DNA of 35,000 nucleotides from positions 1 to 35,000 of the forward strand of contig CASGDY010000004.1 of the NCBI GenBank assembly GCA_949300355.1, read 5' to 3'. The stretch comes from an uncultured Brachyspira sp. (GTDB lineage: Bacteria; Spirochaetota; Brachyspiria; Brachyspirales; Brachyspiraceae). This document shows positions 8,031-16,394 of this stretch, in pieces. Position 1 is the first letter of the stretch, and every line of letters begins with the position of its first letter. The notes beneath the pieces were generated by a model that saw nothing but the letters and a program-made list of their open reading frames with translations, had not been told where the DNA came from and made no database searches. Position numbers and translations under genes: made by a program.

Positions 8031-8786
8031 ATGTATTATACCGATATCAATTCTAAAACAATAGACAAATGGATAGAAGAAGGTTGGGAATGGGGAAAAC
8101 CTATCACTCATGAAACTTTCTTAGATGCTAAAAAAGGAAAATGGAACATGCTTCTTACTCCTACAAAATATGTTCCAAAAGAATGGTATCCAGATTTGAA
8201 AGATAAAAAAGTTTTAGGGCTAGCTTCAGGCGGAGGACAGCAAATGCCCATTTTTGCAGCACTTGGCTCAATATGCACTTTGATGGATTATTCTCAAAAA
8301 CAAATAGACAGTGATTTAATGGTGTCAAAAAGAGAAAATTACAATATAAATTTAGTAAAAGCTGATATGTCAAAAACATTCCCATTTGATGATGAAAGTT
8401 TTGATATAATTTTTCATCCTGTATCTAATTGCTATATAGAAGATGTTATGTATGTATGGAAAGAATGCTATAGGGTTTTAAAAAATGGCGGCGTCCTAAT
8501 GGCAGGATTAGATAATGGTTTTAATTATTTATTTGATGAAAATTCAGAAAATGAAAAAGAAATAAAATACAAACTTCCTTTTAATCCATTGAAAGATGAA
8601 ACCTTATTAAAAAAACTAATGCAAAACAATGATGGAGTACAATTTTCACATACAATAGAAGAACAAGTAAGAGGACAATTAAAAACAGGATTCAAACTCA
8701 TTGATATATATGAAGATACAAACGGATACGGCATACTTCATGAATATAATATACCTACCTTTTGGGCTACTCTATCAATGAAATAG
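8031..8786 (+). CDS. class I SAM-dependent methyltransferase
   Basis: A 251-residue protein with a methyltransf_11-type core. Motif I is VLGLASGGGQQ (61-71), the glycine-rich SAM loop. An acidic residue follows in LMDYSQKQI, then VKADMSKTFPFDDESFDIIFHP (motifs III-IV) and ECYRVLKNGGVLMAGLDN. The N-terminal region is rich in Trp (WIEEGWEWGKPITHETF), typical of this subgroup of small-molecule methyltransferases. Only three bases separate it from the WecG-like gene, so the two are translated from one message. Substrate unknown; its neighbour suggests a sugar, lipid or cell-envelope acceptor, but that is inference. Confidence 0.8.
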   Translation: MYYTDINSKTIDKWIEEGWEWGKPITHETFLDAKKGKWNMLLTPTKYVPKEWYPDLKDKKVLGLASGGGQQMPIFAALGSICTLMDYSQKQIDSDLMVSKRENYNINLVKADMSKTFPFDDESFDIIFHPVSNCYIEDVMYVWKECYRVLKNGGVLMAGLDNGFNYLFDENSENEKEIKYKLPFNPLKDETLLKKLMQNNDGVQFSHTIEEQVRGQLKTGFKLIDIYEDTNGYGILHEYNIPTFWATLSMK

Positions 8787-8795
8787 ATTAAAATT

Positions 8796-8838
8796 ATTTA
8801 TTTTGTTATTCATCCTCATTTATAATTACAAAATAAAT
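8796..8838. terminator. weak AT-rich hairpin between convergent genes
   Basis: ATTTATTTTGT (8796-8806) pairs perfectly with ACAAAATAAAT (8828-8838). The stem is almost all A-T and lacks a clean T tract, so termination here is only a possibility. It lies between the ends of the convergent methyltransferase and TPR genes. Confidence 0.3.
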
Positions 8839-8951
8839 TTATATAAACTCTTTAAAGTTATAGTTATCTTTTATCACTTCAACAATTATAAAAACGATAA
8901 ACTTGATTATTGCTTTTAATACAAATATTTATTTAATTAAAAATAATATTC

Positions 8952-9992
8952 TTAATTAATAGCAAGTAAAGTTTCCTGTAAAGCCTGCATATATTCTCTT
9001 GCTCTTGAAACATTAGGATTAGCAGGATATTCTGATATAAAAGTATCTAAAACTTTATAAGAATCTGCGTATCTTCCGACTTTGAAATATGATAAACCTA
9101 TATAAAGCAAAGCCTCAGCATCTAGGGTATAAACATTATTAAGCCTTACTCTATTATAATAATCCAATGCCTTATTATAATTTTTCTCATTATAATATGA
9201 TTGTGCTATTCTAAATAAAGCATCTTCAGCATATTCAGTTCTAGGGAATAATTCTGCTATTTTTGTATAGTACATTCTTGATTTTATATAATTAGTTTCT
9301 ACAAACGTTTTATGTGCCATAGCAGGAACTTGTATCAAATATGTTCTTACAACCTCATCATAATATATACTTGTTTTATTATATCTAAGAAAATCCTCAT
9401 AAGTTTCAAATGCTCTGTCATATTCATTCATATTGAAATAAACTCTTGCTCTTCCAAGTACTGCTAATTCTCCGTCATTTCTTAAAAAATAGCTTAATGC
9501 TTCCCCGTATTTCTTCTGAAGGAATAATTGATAACCATACTGCACATTTATTTTTGATGCTAAATTAGAATCGCCTACTTTCAAATTTTCCTGCAGTTTT
9601 GATATAATATACGGATCAGCATGATTTTCTAATCTTGATATATCAGCATAAGCTAAAATAGCATTAGTAGAGTATTGAATAAAATTCGGATTATTAATTA
9701 TACTTGTAAGTCTTTCCTTTGCTAATGAATACTTTTTTAATCTTTTTAAAGAATCTGCTACCATAAAGTAGGCTTCAGCTATATTATTTGCAGGTCTGGA
9801 TTTACTGTCTATTGATAAATATTCATTTAAATTATTAATAGCTTCCTGATAATTTTCTATCTCATAACTTCTTTTTCCCTTTTGAAAATATCTCTCAGGA
9901 GAAGATAATGCTGATACTTTTGTAATGAATACTCCGCCTAATATTGCTGCTATAGTTATCACAGATGCCAAAACTGCTGCATAAGTTTTCAT
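8952..9992 (-). CDS. membrane-anchored TPR protein
   Basis: A 346-residue protein. An N-terminal hydrophobic segment (residues 4-24, no lipobox) would serve as a signal anchor into the periplasm. It is followed by TPR helices to the end: RYFQKGKRSYEIENYQEAI, AYFMVADSLKRLKKYSLAK, ALFRIAQSYYNEKNYNKAL and ALLYIGLSYFKVGRYADSY. Such proteins act as scaffolds; BamD- and YbgF-like assembly factors share the layout, but nothing here identifies a partner. GGAG sits about ten bases before the ATG. Sixteen bases separate it from the upstream gene, another TPR-ended membrane protein, so they form an operon and may work together. Confidence 0.8.
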   Translation of the reverse strand: MKTYAAVLASVITIAAILGGVFITKVSALSSPERYFQKGKRSYEIENYQEAINNLNEYLSIDSKSRPANNIAEAYFMVADSLKRLKKYSLAKERLTSIINNPNFIQYSTNAILAYADISRLENHADPYIISKLQENLKVGDSNLASKINVQYGYQLFLQKKYGEALSYFLRNDGELAVLGRARVYFNMNEYDRAFETYEDFLRYNKTSIYYDEVVRTYLIQVPAMAHKTFVETNYIKSRMYYTKIAELFPRTEYAEDALFRIAQSYYNEKNYNKALDYYNRVRLNNVYTLDAEALLYIGLSYFKVGRYADSYKVLDTFISEYPANPNVSRAREYMQALQETLLAIN

Positions 9993-10008
9993 AAATCATA
10001 TACTCCAA

Positions 10009-10953
10009 TTATAAATCACTTAAAACCTGATTTATCCAAAAATTAACTTCCTGGCTGTTATAAGATTTTATGCGGTTAAAAACATCTAATGAATTTTTCT
10101 TTCTGCCCAAATATTTATAACATTTTCCAAGAAGAAGATTAATATCATAATATAAATTTCTATTTATATTTCTCCTAGATACAGGATCTAATATAGAAGC
10201 TGCCTGAGAATAATTTTTTAATTTAAACTGTGCTAATGCTCTGTCATACTCCGTTTTATATCTGCTGTACTCATTTTGAGAAGAATTATTAATACTTCCA
10301 CTAGATGAAAGTACAGAATTATTATTTGTTAATGTAACTGTATTTGTAAGAGTAACTACATTTGTTAATAAAACATTATTTGTCAATATAACATTATTAG
10401 TAACTGTTACAGTATTAGTAATAATGTTATTATTAATATTTGTATTATACTTTAAATTATTATTCAATGTATTATTTGTTGTTATTCCATTGTATAATAA
10501 AGATGAAGTATCAATATTCTCTTCAGCATTATAAAAAACTGAGTCATTTATATATGAAACTACAGCATAATAATATGTAGAAGTAATTATAGGGCTGTCG
10601 TATACGATATATCTTTTTGAATCATTTGTAGCTTTTATATAATCAACTACTGTAGAATTAGAAAAAGATGATTTACCTATTATAGGGCTTTTACTTCTAT
10701 AAATATAGTATATCAAATTACTATCAGTTATTCCATCCCAACTTATCAATACTATATTATTATTAGTTTCTGAAGTAGAAATTTTTATATTAGATACAAG
10801 CCTTTCAGCATTAGGCAGATTATTTATTAAAGCTTCATCATAATATACATTAGTCTGTGTGTATAAAACATTTATTGATATATAAAAGAATATTATACTT
10901 ATAAATGCAAATAATAAATAAATACCGTTTTTTTTACTTCTTTTTCTGTTCAT
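10009..10953 (-). CDS. membrane-anchored protein: fibronectin-like domain, TN-repeat linker, C-terminal TPR
   Basis: A 314-residue protein in four parts. Basic residues MNRKRSKKNG and a hydrophobic helix (about 11-31) anchor it. Residues about 45-145 look like a fibronectin type III or similar beta-sandwich (IVLISWDGITDSNLIYYIYR and later STYYYAVVSYIND). Residues 150-225 are low-complexity and Asn/Thr-rich, with a six-residue repeat. Residues 228-314 return to TPR-type helices (YDRALAQFKLKNYSQAA). AAGGA lies eight bases before the ATG. The partner gene follows 16 bases downstream. Function unknown; a periplasmic or surface scaffold is the simplest reading. Confidence 0.7.
   Translation of the reverse strand: MNRKRSKKNGIYLLFAFISIIFFYISINVLYTQTNVYYDEALINNLPNAERLVSNIKISTSETNNNIVLISWDGITDSNLIYYIYRSKSPIIGKSSFSNSTVVDYIKATNDSKRYIVYDSPIITSTYYYAVVSYINDSVFYNAEENIDTSSLLYNGITTNNTLNNNLKYNTNINNNIITNTVTVTNNVILTNNVLLTNVVTLTNTVTLTNNNSVLSSSGSINNSSQNEYSRYKTEYDRALAQFKLKNYSQAASILDPVSRRNINRNLYYDINLLLGKCYKYLGRKKNSLDVFNRIKSYNSQEVNFWINQVLSDL
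10324..10419 (-). repeat. 18-bp coding repeat (TNxVxL hexapeptides)
   Basis: Inside the preceding gene, residues 179-208 are five consecutive six-residue units: TNTVTV, TNNVIL, TNNVLL, TNVVTL, TNTVTL. The pattern T-N-x-V-x-[V/L] could form a stacked beta structure or a flexible linker. The 18-bp DNA period makes copy-number change by slippage possible. Confidence 0.75.
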
Positions 10954-11052
10954 ATAATAGTCCTTAAATGCTTTTTCAATTTTCGGAAATGAAATATATA
11001 AAATTTAATTAAAGTAAATAAATGATAATTAATAAGAAATAAGTATTTTTAA

Positions 11053-11084
11053 AGAAAAAAGCCGAAAAATTAACTTTCCGGCTT
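11053..11084 (-). terminator. Rho-independent terminator of the DUF368 gene
   Basis: On the minus strand AAGCCG pairs with CGGCTT, with further A-T pairs and one bulge, followed by six T residues. It stands just after the stop of the DUF368 gene. Confidence 0.75.
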
Positions 11085-11108
11085 ATAAAAATTCATAATA
11101 TTTTTTAA

Positions 11109-11966
11109 TTATATCTTTTCCATAGCTATAGCAACCAAGAATCCAACACACATAGAAATAACTGTAGAAGCCAGCATAGGAGGACTCATAGATGTCATAT
11201 TAGGCCATAAACTTAAAAATGATACTATTATTATTCCAAGAACAAATCCGAATAAAGTGGATTTATATTTCTGAAGTAATATAGTTACAAGCTTTGATAT
11301 GACAAATATTCCTATAATAACACCTAAACCTAAAAATATTAAAGGAATTAGAAGGCTGAAATTAAAAGTATCTACAAATGAAGATATAAAATAAGATATA
11401 TTTTCATATTCTCCCAATATCAGTAAAAGCAATGAACCTGATATTCCAGGTATTACCATAGCAGCAGCAGCAGCTATACCGCATAAAAATAATTTAATAC
11501 CATAAAACAATGAAAAATTTCCTGTATAAGTGGTTGCCCCTACAGGCTTATTTATATCAAAGTATACAAATATTGCCATAATAAAAGCACCTATAAAAAA
11601 TGCTGTAAAAACTTTAAAATTAAATTCTTCTACTGTTTTAGTTATAAATGGGAAAGAACCTAGTATTAAACCTACAAAAAATATTCTAGTTGGTATAGGA
11701 TAATAAGTAAATGTATAGTTTATAAGTTTTAAAAATAATACTATAGAAATAGCAGCTCCCAAAGCAACAGGAATTAAAACTTTTAAACTTTCTTTAATTT
11801 CATCCCATTTTAATTTTATTAATGCATTAGGCAAAATAGATATAGCATAAGTTAATTTTTCATATATACCTAATACAAAAGCAATAGTACCTCCGGATAC
11901 GCCTGGTATAGCATTTGCAATACCTATAGCCATTCCTTTGATAAAATATGATATATAGTTTCTCAT
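11109..11966 (-). CDS. popT: DUF368 family polyprenyl-phosphate transporter (PopT type)
   Basis: A 285-residue integral membrane protein with eight or more hydrophobic segments. It shows the DUF368 internal duplication: each half has a re-entrant motif, ANAIPGVSGGTIAFVLGIYE near the N terminus and MVIPGISGSLLLLILGEYE in the middle. DUF368 proteins have been shown to return undecaprenyl phosphate to the cytoplasmic face of the membrane and were named PopT. That recycling supplies peptidoglycan and other envelope pathways. The gene has its own terminator. No envelope-synthesis genes adjoin it. Family assignment is firm; function follows from studies in other bacteria. Confidence 0.88.
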   Translation of the reverse strand: MRNYISYFIKGMAIGIANAIPGVSGGTIAFVLGIYEKLTYAISILPNALIKLKWDEIKESLKVLIPVALGAAISIVLFLKLINYTFTYYPIPTRIFFVGLILGSFPFITKTVEEFNFKVFTAFFIGAFIMAIFVYFDINKPVGATTYTGNFSLFYGIKLFLCGIAAAAAMVIPGISGSLLLLILGEYENISYFISSFVDTFNFSLLIPLIFLGLGVIIGIFVISKLVTILLQKYKSTLFGFVLGIIIVSFLSLWPNMTSMSPPMLASTVISMCVGFLVAIAMEKI

Positions 11967-12040
11967 TATTTCCTCTTTAAGATTTATATATTGATAAAAA
12001 AGATAAGTAAAATATTTGAATAATGTAAAAGAAAATTATA

Positions 12041-12080
12041 AAAAAATAACCATGAATATATAACATACTCATGGCTATTA
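12041..12080 (-). terminator. Rho-independent terminator of ridA
   Basis: On the minus strand a 15-base stem (AATAGCCATGAGTAT with ATATTCATGGTTATT, two G-U pairs) is followed by a run of T residues. Confidence 0.85.
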
Positions 12081-12091
12081 TTAATAAAAAA

Positions 12092-12475
12092 TCAGCTTAT
12101 AACAGCGATTATTTCAACTTCTACCAAAGCATCTTTAGGTAAAGCTTTTATAGCAACTGTGCTTCTTGCAGGCGGATTTTCTGGGAAATAAGTTGCATAT
12201 ACTTCATTGAAAGCTGCAAAATTACCCATATCTGTTAAGAAACAAGTAGTTTTAATAATATTAGCCATAGTTAAATTTTCTGATTCTAAAAGGCCTTTAA
12301 TATTTTCCATAACTCTTTCAGTTTGTTTTTTTATATCATTTTCAGCCATATTACCGCTTACAGGATCCAAAGGTATTTGACCTGATGCAAAAATGAAATT
12401 TCCGCTTTTTACTGCTTGAGAATAAGGTCCTATTGCTTGAGGTGCTTTGTGAGTTTTAATGATTTTTTTATCCAT
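12092..12475 (-). CDS. ridA: RidA family reactive intermediate deaminase
   Basis: A 127-residue cytoplasmic protein of the YjgF/YER057c/UK114 family. RidA hydrolyses the 2-aminoacrylate and related enamine/imine by-products of PLP enzymes, protecting them from damage. The family hallmarks are APQAIGPYSQAVKSGNFIFASGQIP at the N terminus, the PPARSTVAIKALPKDALVEVE block with the substrate-carboxylate-binding arginine, and the usual length. AAGGAG lies nine bases before the ATG. It appears monocistronic with its own terminator. Confidence 0.93.
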   Translation of the reverse strand: MDKKIIKTHKAPQAIGPYSQAVKSGNFIFASGQIPLDPVSGNMAENDIKKQTERVMENIKGLLESENLTMANIIKTTCFLTDMGNFAAFNEVYATYFPENPPARSTVAIKALPKDALVEVEIIAVIS

Positions 12476-12619
12476 GTATCGATTCTCCTTTTATATATAT
12501 ATTTTTTAATTTTTTCCATTTTATTTATTATGTTAATTATAATTATTTTTTAATAAAATATCAAGTAATTTATATACTATTTTTTTATTTGTATAGTTTA
12601 TATATATATATATTAATAT

Positions 12620-12647
12620 TTGACAATAATAAAAATTATATTATTAT
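12620..12647 (+). promoter_or_regulatory. candidate sigma-70 promoter for aroE
   Basis: TTGACA (12620-12625), a 16-base spacer and TATTAT (12642-12647). A transcript would begin near 12654, between an upstream in-frame ATG (12646) and the chosen start at 12685, which helps rule out the longer reading frame. Confidence 0.5.
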
Positions 12648-12684
12648 GTATAATAATACTTATCAAAATAATAAGGCTTTAGAT

Positions 12685-13536
12685 ATGAAAGTAAATGCTG
12701 AAACTATATTAACAGGACTATTCGCATCTCCTTCAAAGCATAGTATATCCCCTATTATGCACAATGAAGCTTTTAATAAACTTAATATTAATTACATATA
12801 TTTGGCTTTTGAAGTTGATAAAAATAATTTAAAAGAAGCTGTAAATTCTATAAAAACTCTTAATATGAGAGGCGTTAATTTGTCTATGCCTAATAAAAAA
12901 GAAGTAATAAAATATTTAGACAAAATATCTGAAGCAGCAGAGCTTTCTCAAAGTGTAAACACAATAGTAAATGATAATGGGATACTCACAGGATACAGCA
13001 CCGACGGAGAAGGTTTTATAAAATCATTAGAAGAAGAACAGGTATTTATAAAAGATAAAAATATTACTATATTAGGAACAGGAGGAGCTTCTATTGCCAT
13101 AATATCTCAGGCGGCATTATACGGTGTTAAAGAAATATATGTATTTAAAAGAGATACTAATTGGAATGAGCAGAAAAAGATTATAGATAATATTGCTTCT
13201 AAAACTAATTGCAATATCACTCTATATTCTTTAGAAAATAAAGATACATTAAAATCAAAAATAGATAATAGTTATGTATTAATAAATGCCACAAGTGTAG
13301 GTATGAAGGAAGATGTTTCTCTTATAGAAGATACATCATTTTTTAGAAATGATCTTGTAGTAAGCGACTGTATATATCATCCTGCAAAAACTAAATTATT
13401 AAAAATCGCAGAAAAAGAAGGATGTAAAATAATAAATGGAATGGGTATGTTATTATATCAAGGAGCCTTGGCTTTTGAACTTTGGACTAATAAAAAAATG
13501 CCAGTAGAATATATAAAAAATATTATATTTAAATAG
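12685..13536 (+). CDS. aroE: shikimate dehydrogenase
   Basis: Reduces 3-dehydroshikimate to shikimate with NADPH, the fourth step of chorismate synthesis. Residues by the start used here: SPSKHSISPIMHN (15-27) binds shikimate, NLSMPNK (65-71) carries catalytic Lys71, STDGEGF supplies Asp107, GTGGAS (131-136) is the nucleotide loop, INATSVGM follows, and GMGMLLYQGALAFELW closes the enzyme. The frame stays open upstream to a TTG at 12589, but the 283-residue form from 12685 begins MKVNAETILTGLF like typical AroE and has AAGG eight bases ahead. aroD follows after 36 bases, giving a two-gene shikimate operon. Confidence 0.92.
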   Translation: MKVNAETILTGLFASPSKHSISPIMHNEAFNKLNINYIYLAFEVDKNNLKEAVNSIKTLNMRGVNLSMPNKKEVIKYLDKISEAAELSQSVNTIVNDNGILTGYSTDGEGFIKSLEEEQVFIKDKNITILGTGGASIAIISQAALYGVKEIYVFKRDTNWNEQKKIIDNIASKTNCNITLYSLENKDTLKSKIDNSYVLINATSVGMKEDVSLIEDTSFFRNDLVVSDCIYHPAKTKLLKIAEKEGCKIINGMGMLLYQGALAFELWTNKKMPVEYIKNIIFK

Positions 13537-13572
13537 TATTGTAATCAATCTTATATGAGTGAGGAAGCGTAA

Positions 13573-14331
13573 ATGGAAAATATAGTAAAAATAAAAAATA
13601 TCAAATTGGGTGATGGTATTCCAAAAATATGTGTATCTGTAGTTGAAAAAAATGAAAAGGATATCATTAAATATATAAAAGAAATAAGCAAACTTCCTGT
13701 TGATATTATAGAATGGAGGGCTGATTTCTTTATAGATGATATATCTAAATATAATGATAACTTTAATGATATAATATCATTTTCAAAAGAAATAAAAAAA
13801 TCAAGCAATAAACCAATACTATTTACTTTAAGGAGCAGTAAAGAAGGCGGAAACATTAAATACAATATGTATGAAAGTATTATAAATTTATATGATGATA
13901 TTATAAAAAATAAATGCTTTGAATTAATAGATTTAGAATTGTTAACATTAAAAGAAAATGATATAAAAAAATTAATAAAATCAGCCTCTTCAAACAATAT
14001 AAAAACTATAATATCAAATCATGACTTCAATAAAACTCCTTCAAAAAAGGAAATAATATCAAGAATCAATAAAATGATAAGATTAAAATGCGATATAGCA
14101 AAAGTTGCTTATATGCCGAAAAATAAAAAAGATGTTATTAATCTATTAGATGCCTCAAGCGATATAAAAAATTTCCCTGTAATAGCTATATCTATGGGTA
14201 ATATCGGTATTATAAGCAGAATATTCGGATCTGTACTCACTTTTGCATCTGCAAAACGTTCATCTGCACCAGGACAATTAGAATCTATGAAATTAAAATA
14301 TATATTAGATACAATTTACGAAAAAATTTAA
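13573..14331 (+). CDS. aroD: type I 3-dehydroquinate dehydratase
   Basis: A 252-residue class I dehydroquinase, making 3-dehydroshikimate through a Schiff base. Visible catalytic and binding features: IIEWRADFF (46-53), FTLRSSKEGG (84-93), ISNHDF with catalytic His150, DIAKVAY with Schiff-base Lys177, and the closing GSVLTFASAKRSSAPGQL loop. Normal length for the class. GAGG lies upstream of the ATG. Its product is the substrate of AroE encoded just upstream, so the pair catalyses consecutive steps. No other aro gene is in the window. Confidence 0.93.
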   Translation: MENIVKIKNIKLGDGIPKICVSVVEKNEKDIIKYIKEISKLPVDIIEWRADFFIDDISKYNDNFNDIISFSKEIKKSSNKPILFTLRSSKEGGNIKYNMYESIINLYDDIIKNKCFELIDLELLTLKENDIKKLIKSASSNNIKTIISNHDFNKTPSKKEIISRINKMIRLKCDIAKVAYMPKNKKDVINLLDASSDIKNFPVIAISMGNIGIISRIFGSVLTFASAKRSSAPGQLESMKLKYILDTIYEKI

Positions 14332-14367
14332 TTTTATTTTTTTATGACAAAATCTGTCGCAGTTATA

Positions 14368-14396
14368 TCCTATTATTATAATATAAAATAATAGGA
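14368..14396 (+). promoter_or_regulatory. perfect hairpin covering the ribosome site of the LRR gene
   Basis: TCCTATTATT (14368-14377) and AATAATAGGA (14387-14396) are exact complements around a nine-base loop. The AGGAG ribosome site (14393-14397) lies in the 3' arm, so folding would hide it. A TATAAT also occurs at 14377-14382. If that were the -10 of the promoter, the left arm would not be transcribed and the hairpin would be irrelevant. Confidence 0.5.
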
Positions 14397-14405
14397 GAAT
14401 AACAA

Positions 14406-15236
14406 ATGGAAAATCTAGACAAAAAAATAGAAGATAAATTAAATAATATATATGATTTTTTTAAAAAGAATAATATAAATAAATATATCAATTACAGCAG
14501 AAAAAAACTATTAAATCTTAAGAAATTAGATTTAAGTTCTTCAAAATTAAATTATATTCCTAAAGAAATAGAAATATTAATAAATCTTGAAAATTTAGAT
14601 ATATGCAATAATAAAATAGAAGAAATACCTAATAGTATATGCTCATTAGTTAATTTAAAATATATTGATGCAAGCTTTAATAAATTAACAAAATTACCCA
14701 AAAAAATATCATTACTTCAAAATCTTGAAGAAATAGATATATCAAATAATATGTTTAAATATTTTCCTAAAGAGATATATGATTTAAAGCAATTAAAAAG
14801 CATTAATATTTCAGGTTACTATTTAAATGAAATACCAAAAGAAATTTTTACTCTAATAAATTTAGAAAAATTGGATTTATCTAATAATAATATAGAAAAT
14901 ATACCTAATGAAATTTCTAAATTAAAGAATTTAGAAAAACTTTATTTAAATAACAACAATATAAGTAAAATACCTAAAACTATAGAAAAATTGTCTAAAT
15001 TAAAAATACTATCTTTAAAAAATAATAATTTAGATGATATTAATGAATATATAGGAAAATTAAAAAATCTTGAAGAATTTTATTTCAGCAGTAAGCATAC
15101 AATAAAAGCCGCTGATAATTTTTACTCTTTAGAAAATTTAAAAAAACTGTATATAGAAGGAGATTTTTCACATATAAAAAATGAAATACATAGATTAAAA
15201 AATATAGAATATTTATATTTGGCAAATAATTATTAA
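14406..15236 (+). CDS. leucine-rich-repeat protein
   Basis: A 276-residue protein made almost wholly of leucine-rich repeats of about 23 residues, with the consensus L-x-N-L-E-x-L-x-L-x-x-N-x-I-x-x-I-P-x-x-I. About nine units run from residue 38 to the C terminus. Examples are NLENLDICNNKIEEIPNSI and NLEKLDLSNNNIENIPNEI. No signal peptide or membrane segment precedes them, so it is likely cytoplasmic or exported by another route. The first 35 residues are lysine-rich and helical. Such proteins bind other proteins; spirochaetes carry many, some implicated in host interaction. An unusual hairpin overlaps its ribosome site. Confidence 0.88.
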   Translation: MENLDKKIEDKLNNIYDFFKKNNINKYINYSRKKLLNLKKLDLSSSKLNYIPKEIEILINLENLDICNNKIEEIPNSICSLVNLKYIDASFNKLTKLPKKISLLQNLEEIDISNNMFKYFPKEIYDLKQLKSINISGYYLNEIPKEIFTLINLEKLDLSNNNIENIPNEISKLKNLEKLYLNNNNISKIPKTIEKLSKLKILSLKNNNLDDINEYIGKLKNLEEFYFSSKHTIKAADNFYSLENLKKLYIEGDFSHIKNEIHRLKNIEYLYLANNY

Positions 15237-15248
15237 TAATAAAAATTA

Positions 15249-15290
15249 AAAAAGTGCATACTATTAAAAATATAATAATATGCACTTTTT
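15249..15290. terminator. bidirectional terminator between LRR gene and ABC importer
   Basis: AAAAAGTGCATA (15249-15260) and TATGCACTTTTT (15279-15290) form a perfect 12-base stem. It has A residues on one side and T residues on the other, so it can stop transcription from both convergent genes. Confidence 0.85.
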
Positions 15291-15308
15291 AATATAAAAC
15301 TTAGATTA

Positions 15309-16145
15309 TTACTTTACTACTATATCTTTAGCGAACCATTTTTCTGATATTTTAGCAGCTGTTCCATCAGCTCTCATCTCATCTAATATTTTATCAACTT
15401 CTGCTAAAAGTTTAGCATCTGATTTTCTAAATCCTATGCCGTATAATTCTTCTGTCAAAGGACTATTTTCTACAACAACAAAAGGAGCTTTCTTCTCAGC
15501 TATATAATACTGAGCTGCAACTTCATCTATAACAACAGCATCTATTCTTTTAGCCTGTAAATCTAAGAATGCATTAACATTAACATCATATCTTCTAATC
15601 TCTTTGGCATTCTTACTTGCAGGATCAGCAGTTAAAGCCTCATCATTACTTCCAACCTGAACGCCTAATACCTTTCCTGTCAAATCATCTTTAGAATTAA
15701 TAGTGTTATCATCAATAGATTTTACTATTACCAATTTGTTATTAAGATAAGGTTTTGAGAAATTAATTTGTTGTTTTCTAGCTTCATTGATAGTAACGCC
15801 ATTCCAAAGAACATCTACATCTCCTTTATTAAGACTTAATATTGAACTAGACCATTCTATTGGTTTTATTTCTAATGTTACACCAAGTCTGTTTGCTACT
15901 TCTCTTGCCAAATCAATATCAAAACCTACTACTTCCCCATTTTCATCTCTAAAACCCATTGGGGCAAAAGTATCATCTAAGCCTAATACTAATTTTCCTG
16001 CATCTTTTACTTTTTGCAATGAATTATCTTCCGCTTGAGCAGTGTTGTTTTCTGCTGTATTATCAGCAGCAACTTTATCTCCGCCTCCGCAGCTTACAAT
16101 GAATGCAAAAATAATAAATAATAAAATACTTAATATACTCTTCAT
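15309..16145 (-). CDS. amino acid ABC transporter substrate-binding lipoprotein (family 3)
   Basis: A 278-residue solute-binding protein of the SBP_bac_3 family, delivering polar amino acids to the permease encoded upstream. The signal peptide ends in a lipobox (FIVSC, Cys19), so it is membrane-anchored by lipid. The binding fold is clear: KLVLGLDDTFAPMGFRDENG, VGFDIDLAREVANRLGV, WNGVTINEARKQQINFSKPY, GKVLGVQVGSNDE, YGIGFRKSDAKLLAEVD and a final EKWF. An arginine in NEARKQ and the later aspartate VVIDEVAA match residues that bind the ligand's carboxylate and amino groups in the family. It follows the ATPase gene after a 226-base leader with its own promoter. Confidence 0.92.
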   Translation of the reverse strand: MKSILSILLFIIFAFIVSCGGGDKVAADNTAENNTAQAEDNSLQKVKDAGKLVLGLDDTFAPMGFRDENGEVVGFDIDLAREVANRLGVTLEIKPIEWSSSILSLNKGDVDVLWNGVTINEARKQQINFSKPYLNNKLVIVKSIDDNTINSKDDLTGKVLGVQVGSNDEALTADPASKNAKEIRRYDVNVNAFLDLQAKRIDAVVIDEVAAQYYIAEKKAPFVVVENSPLTEELYGIGFRKSDAKLLAEVDKILDEMRADGTAAKISEKWFAKDIVVK

Positions 16146-16314
16146 AGTTTTTCTCCTAAATTTATGATTTTATAATATGATAAATTAATTATTAGAATTT
16201 GTTATTAATGTACGAAGGTGGTATGAAGTTGGAATAAAAAAGAATCATTAAAGAAACACTTCAAAAAAAGACTATTCATAATATAGACTCCCTAACACAC
16301 TTTTATTACTACAT

Positions 16315-16342
16315 ACTATAATACTATTTATAAAAATGTCAA
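16315..16342 (-). promoter_or_regulatory. sigma-70 promoter for the substrate-binding protein gene
   Basis: On the minus strand TTGACA (16342-16337), a 16-base spacer, then TATAGT (16320-16315). It predicts a leader of about 160 bases before the lipoprotein ATG. Separate transcription would let the binding protein exceed the membrane parts, as is usual for ABC importers. Confidence 0.6.
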
Positions 16343-16394
16343 TATAAAAACTTAAATATATTTACAATTTATTAAACTTTCTTTTACAAAACAA

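Noticed and set aside
12589..12684. N-terminal extension of AroE
   Set aside because: Starts at TTG without ribosome site, runs through TA repeats and a promoter-like sequence, and has no counterpart in the family.
13551..13997. Minus-strand frame opposite aroD
   Set aside because: Phenylalanine/isoleucine/serine-rich antisense of a well-supported enzyme gene.
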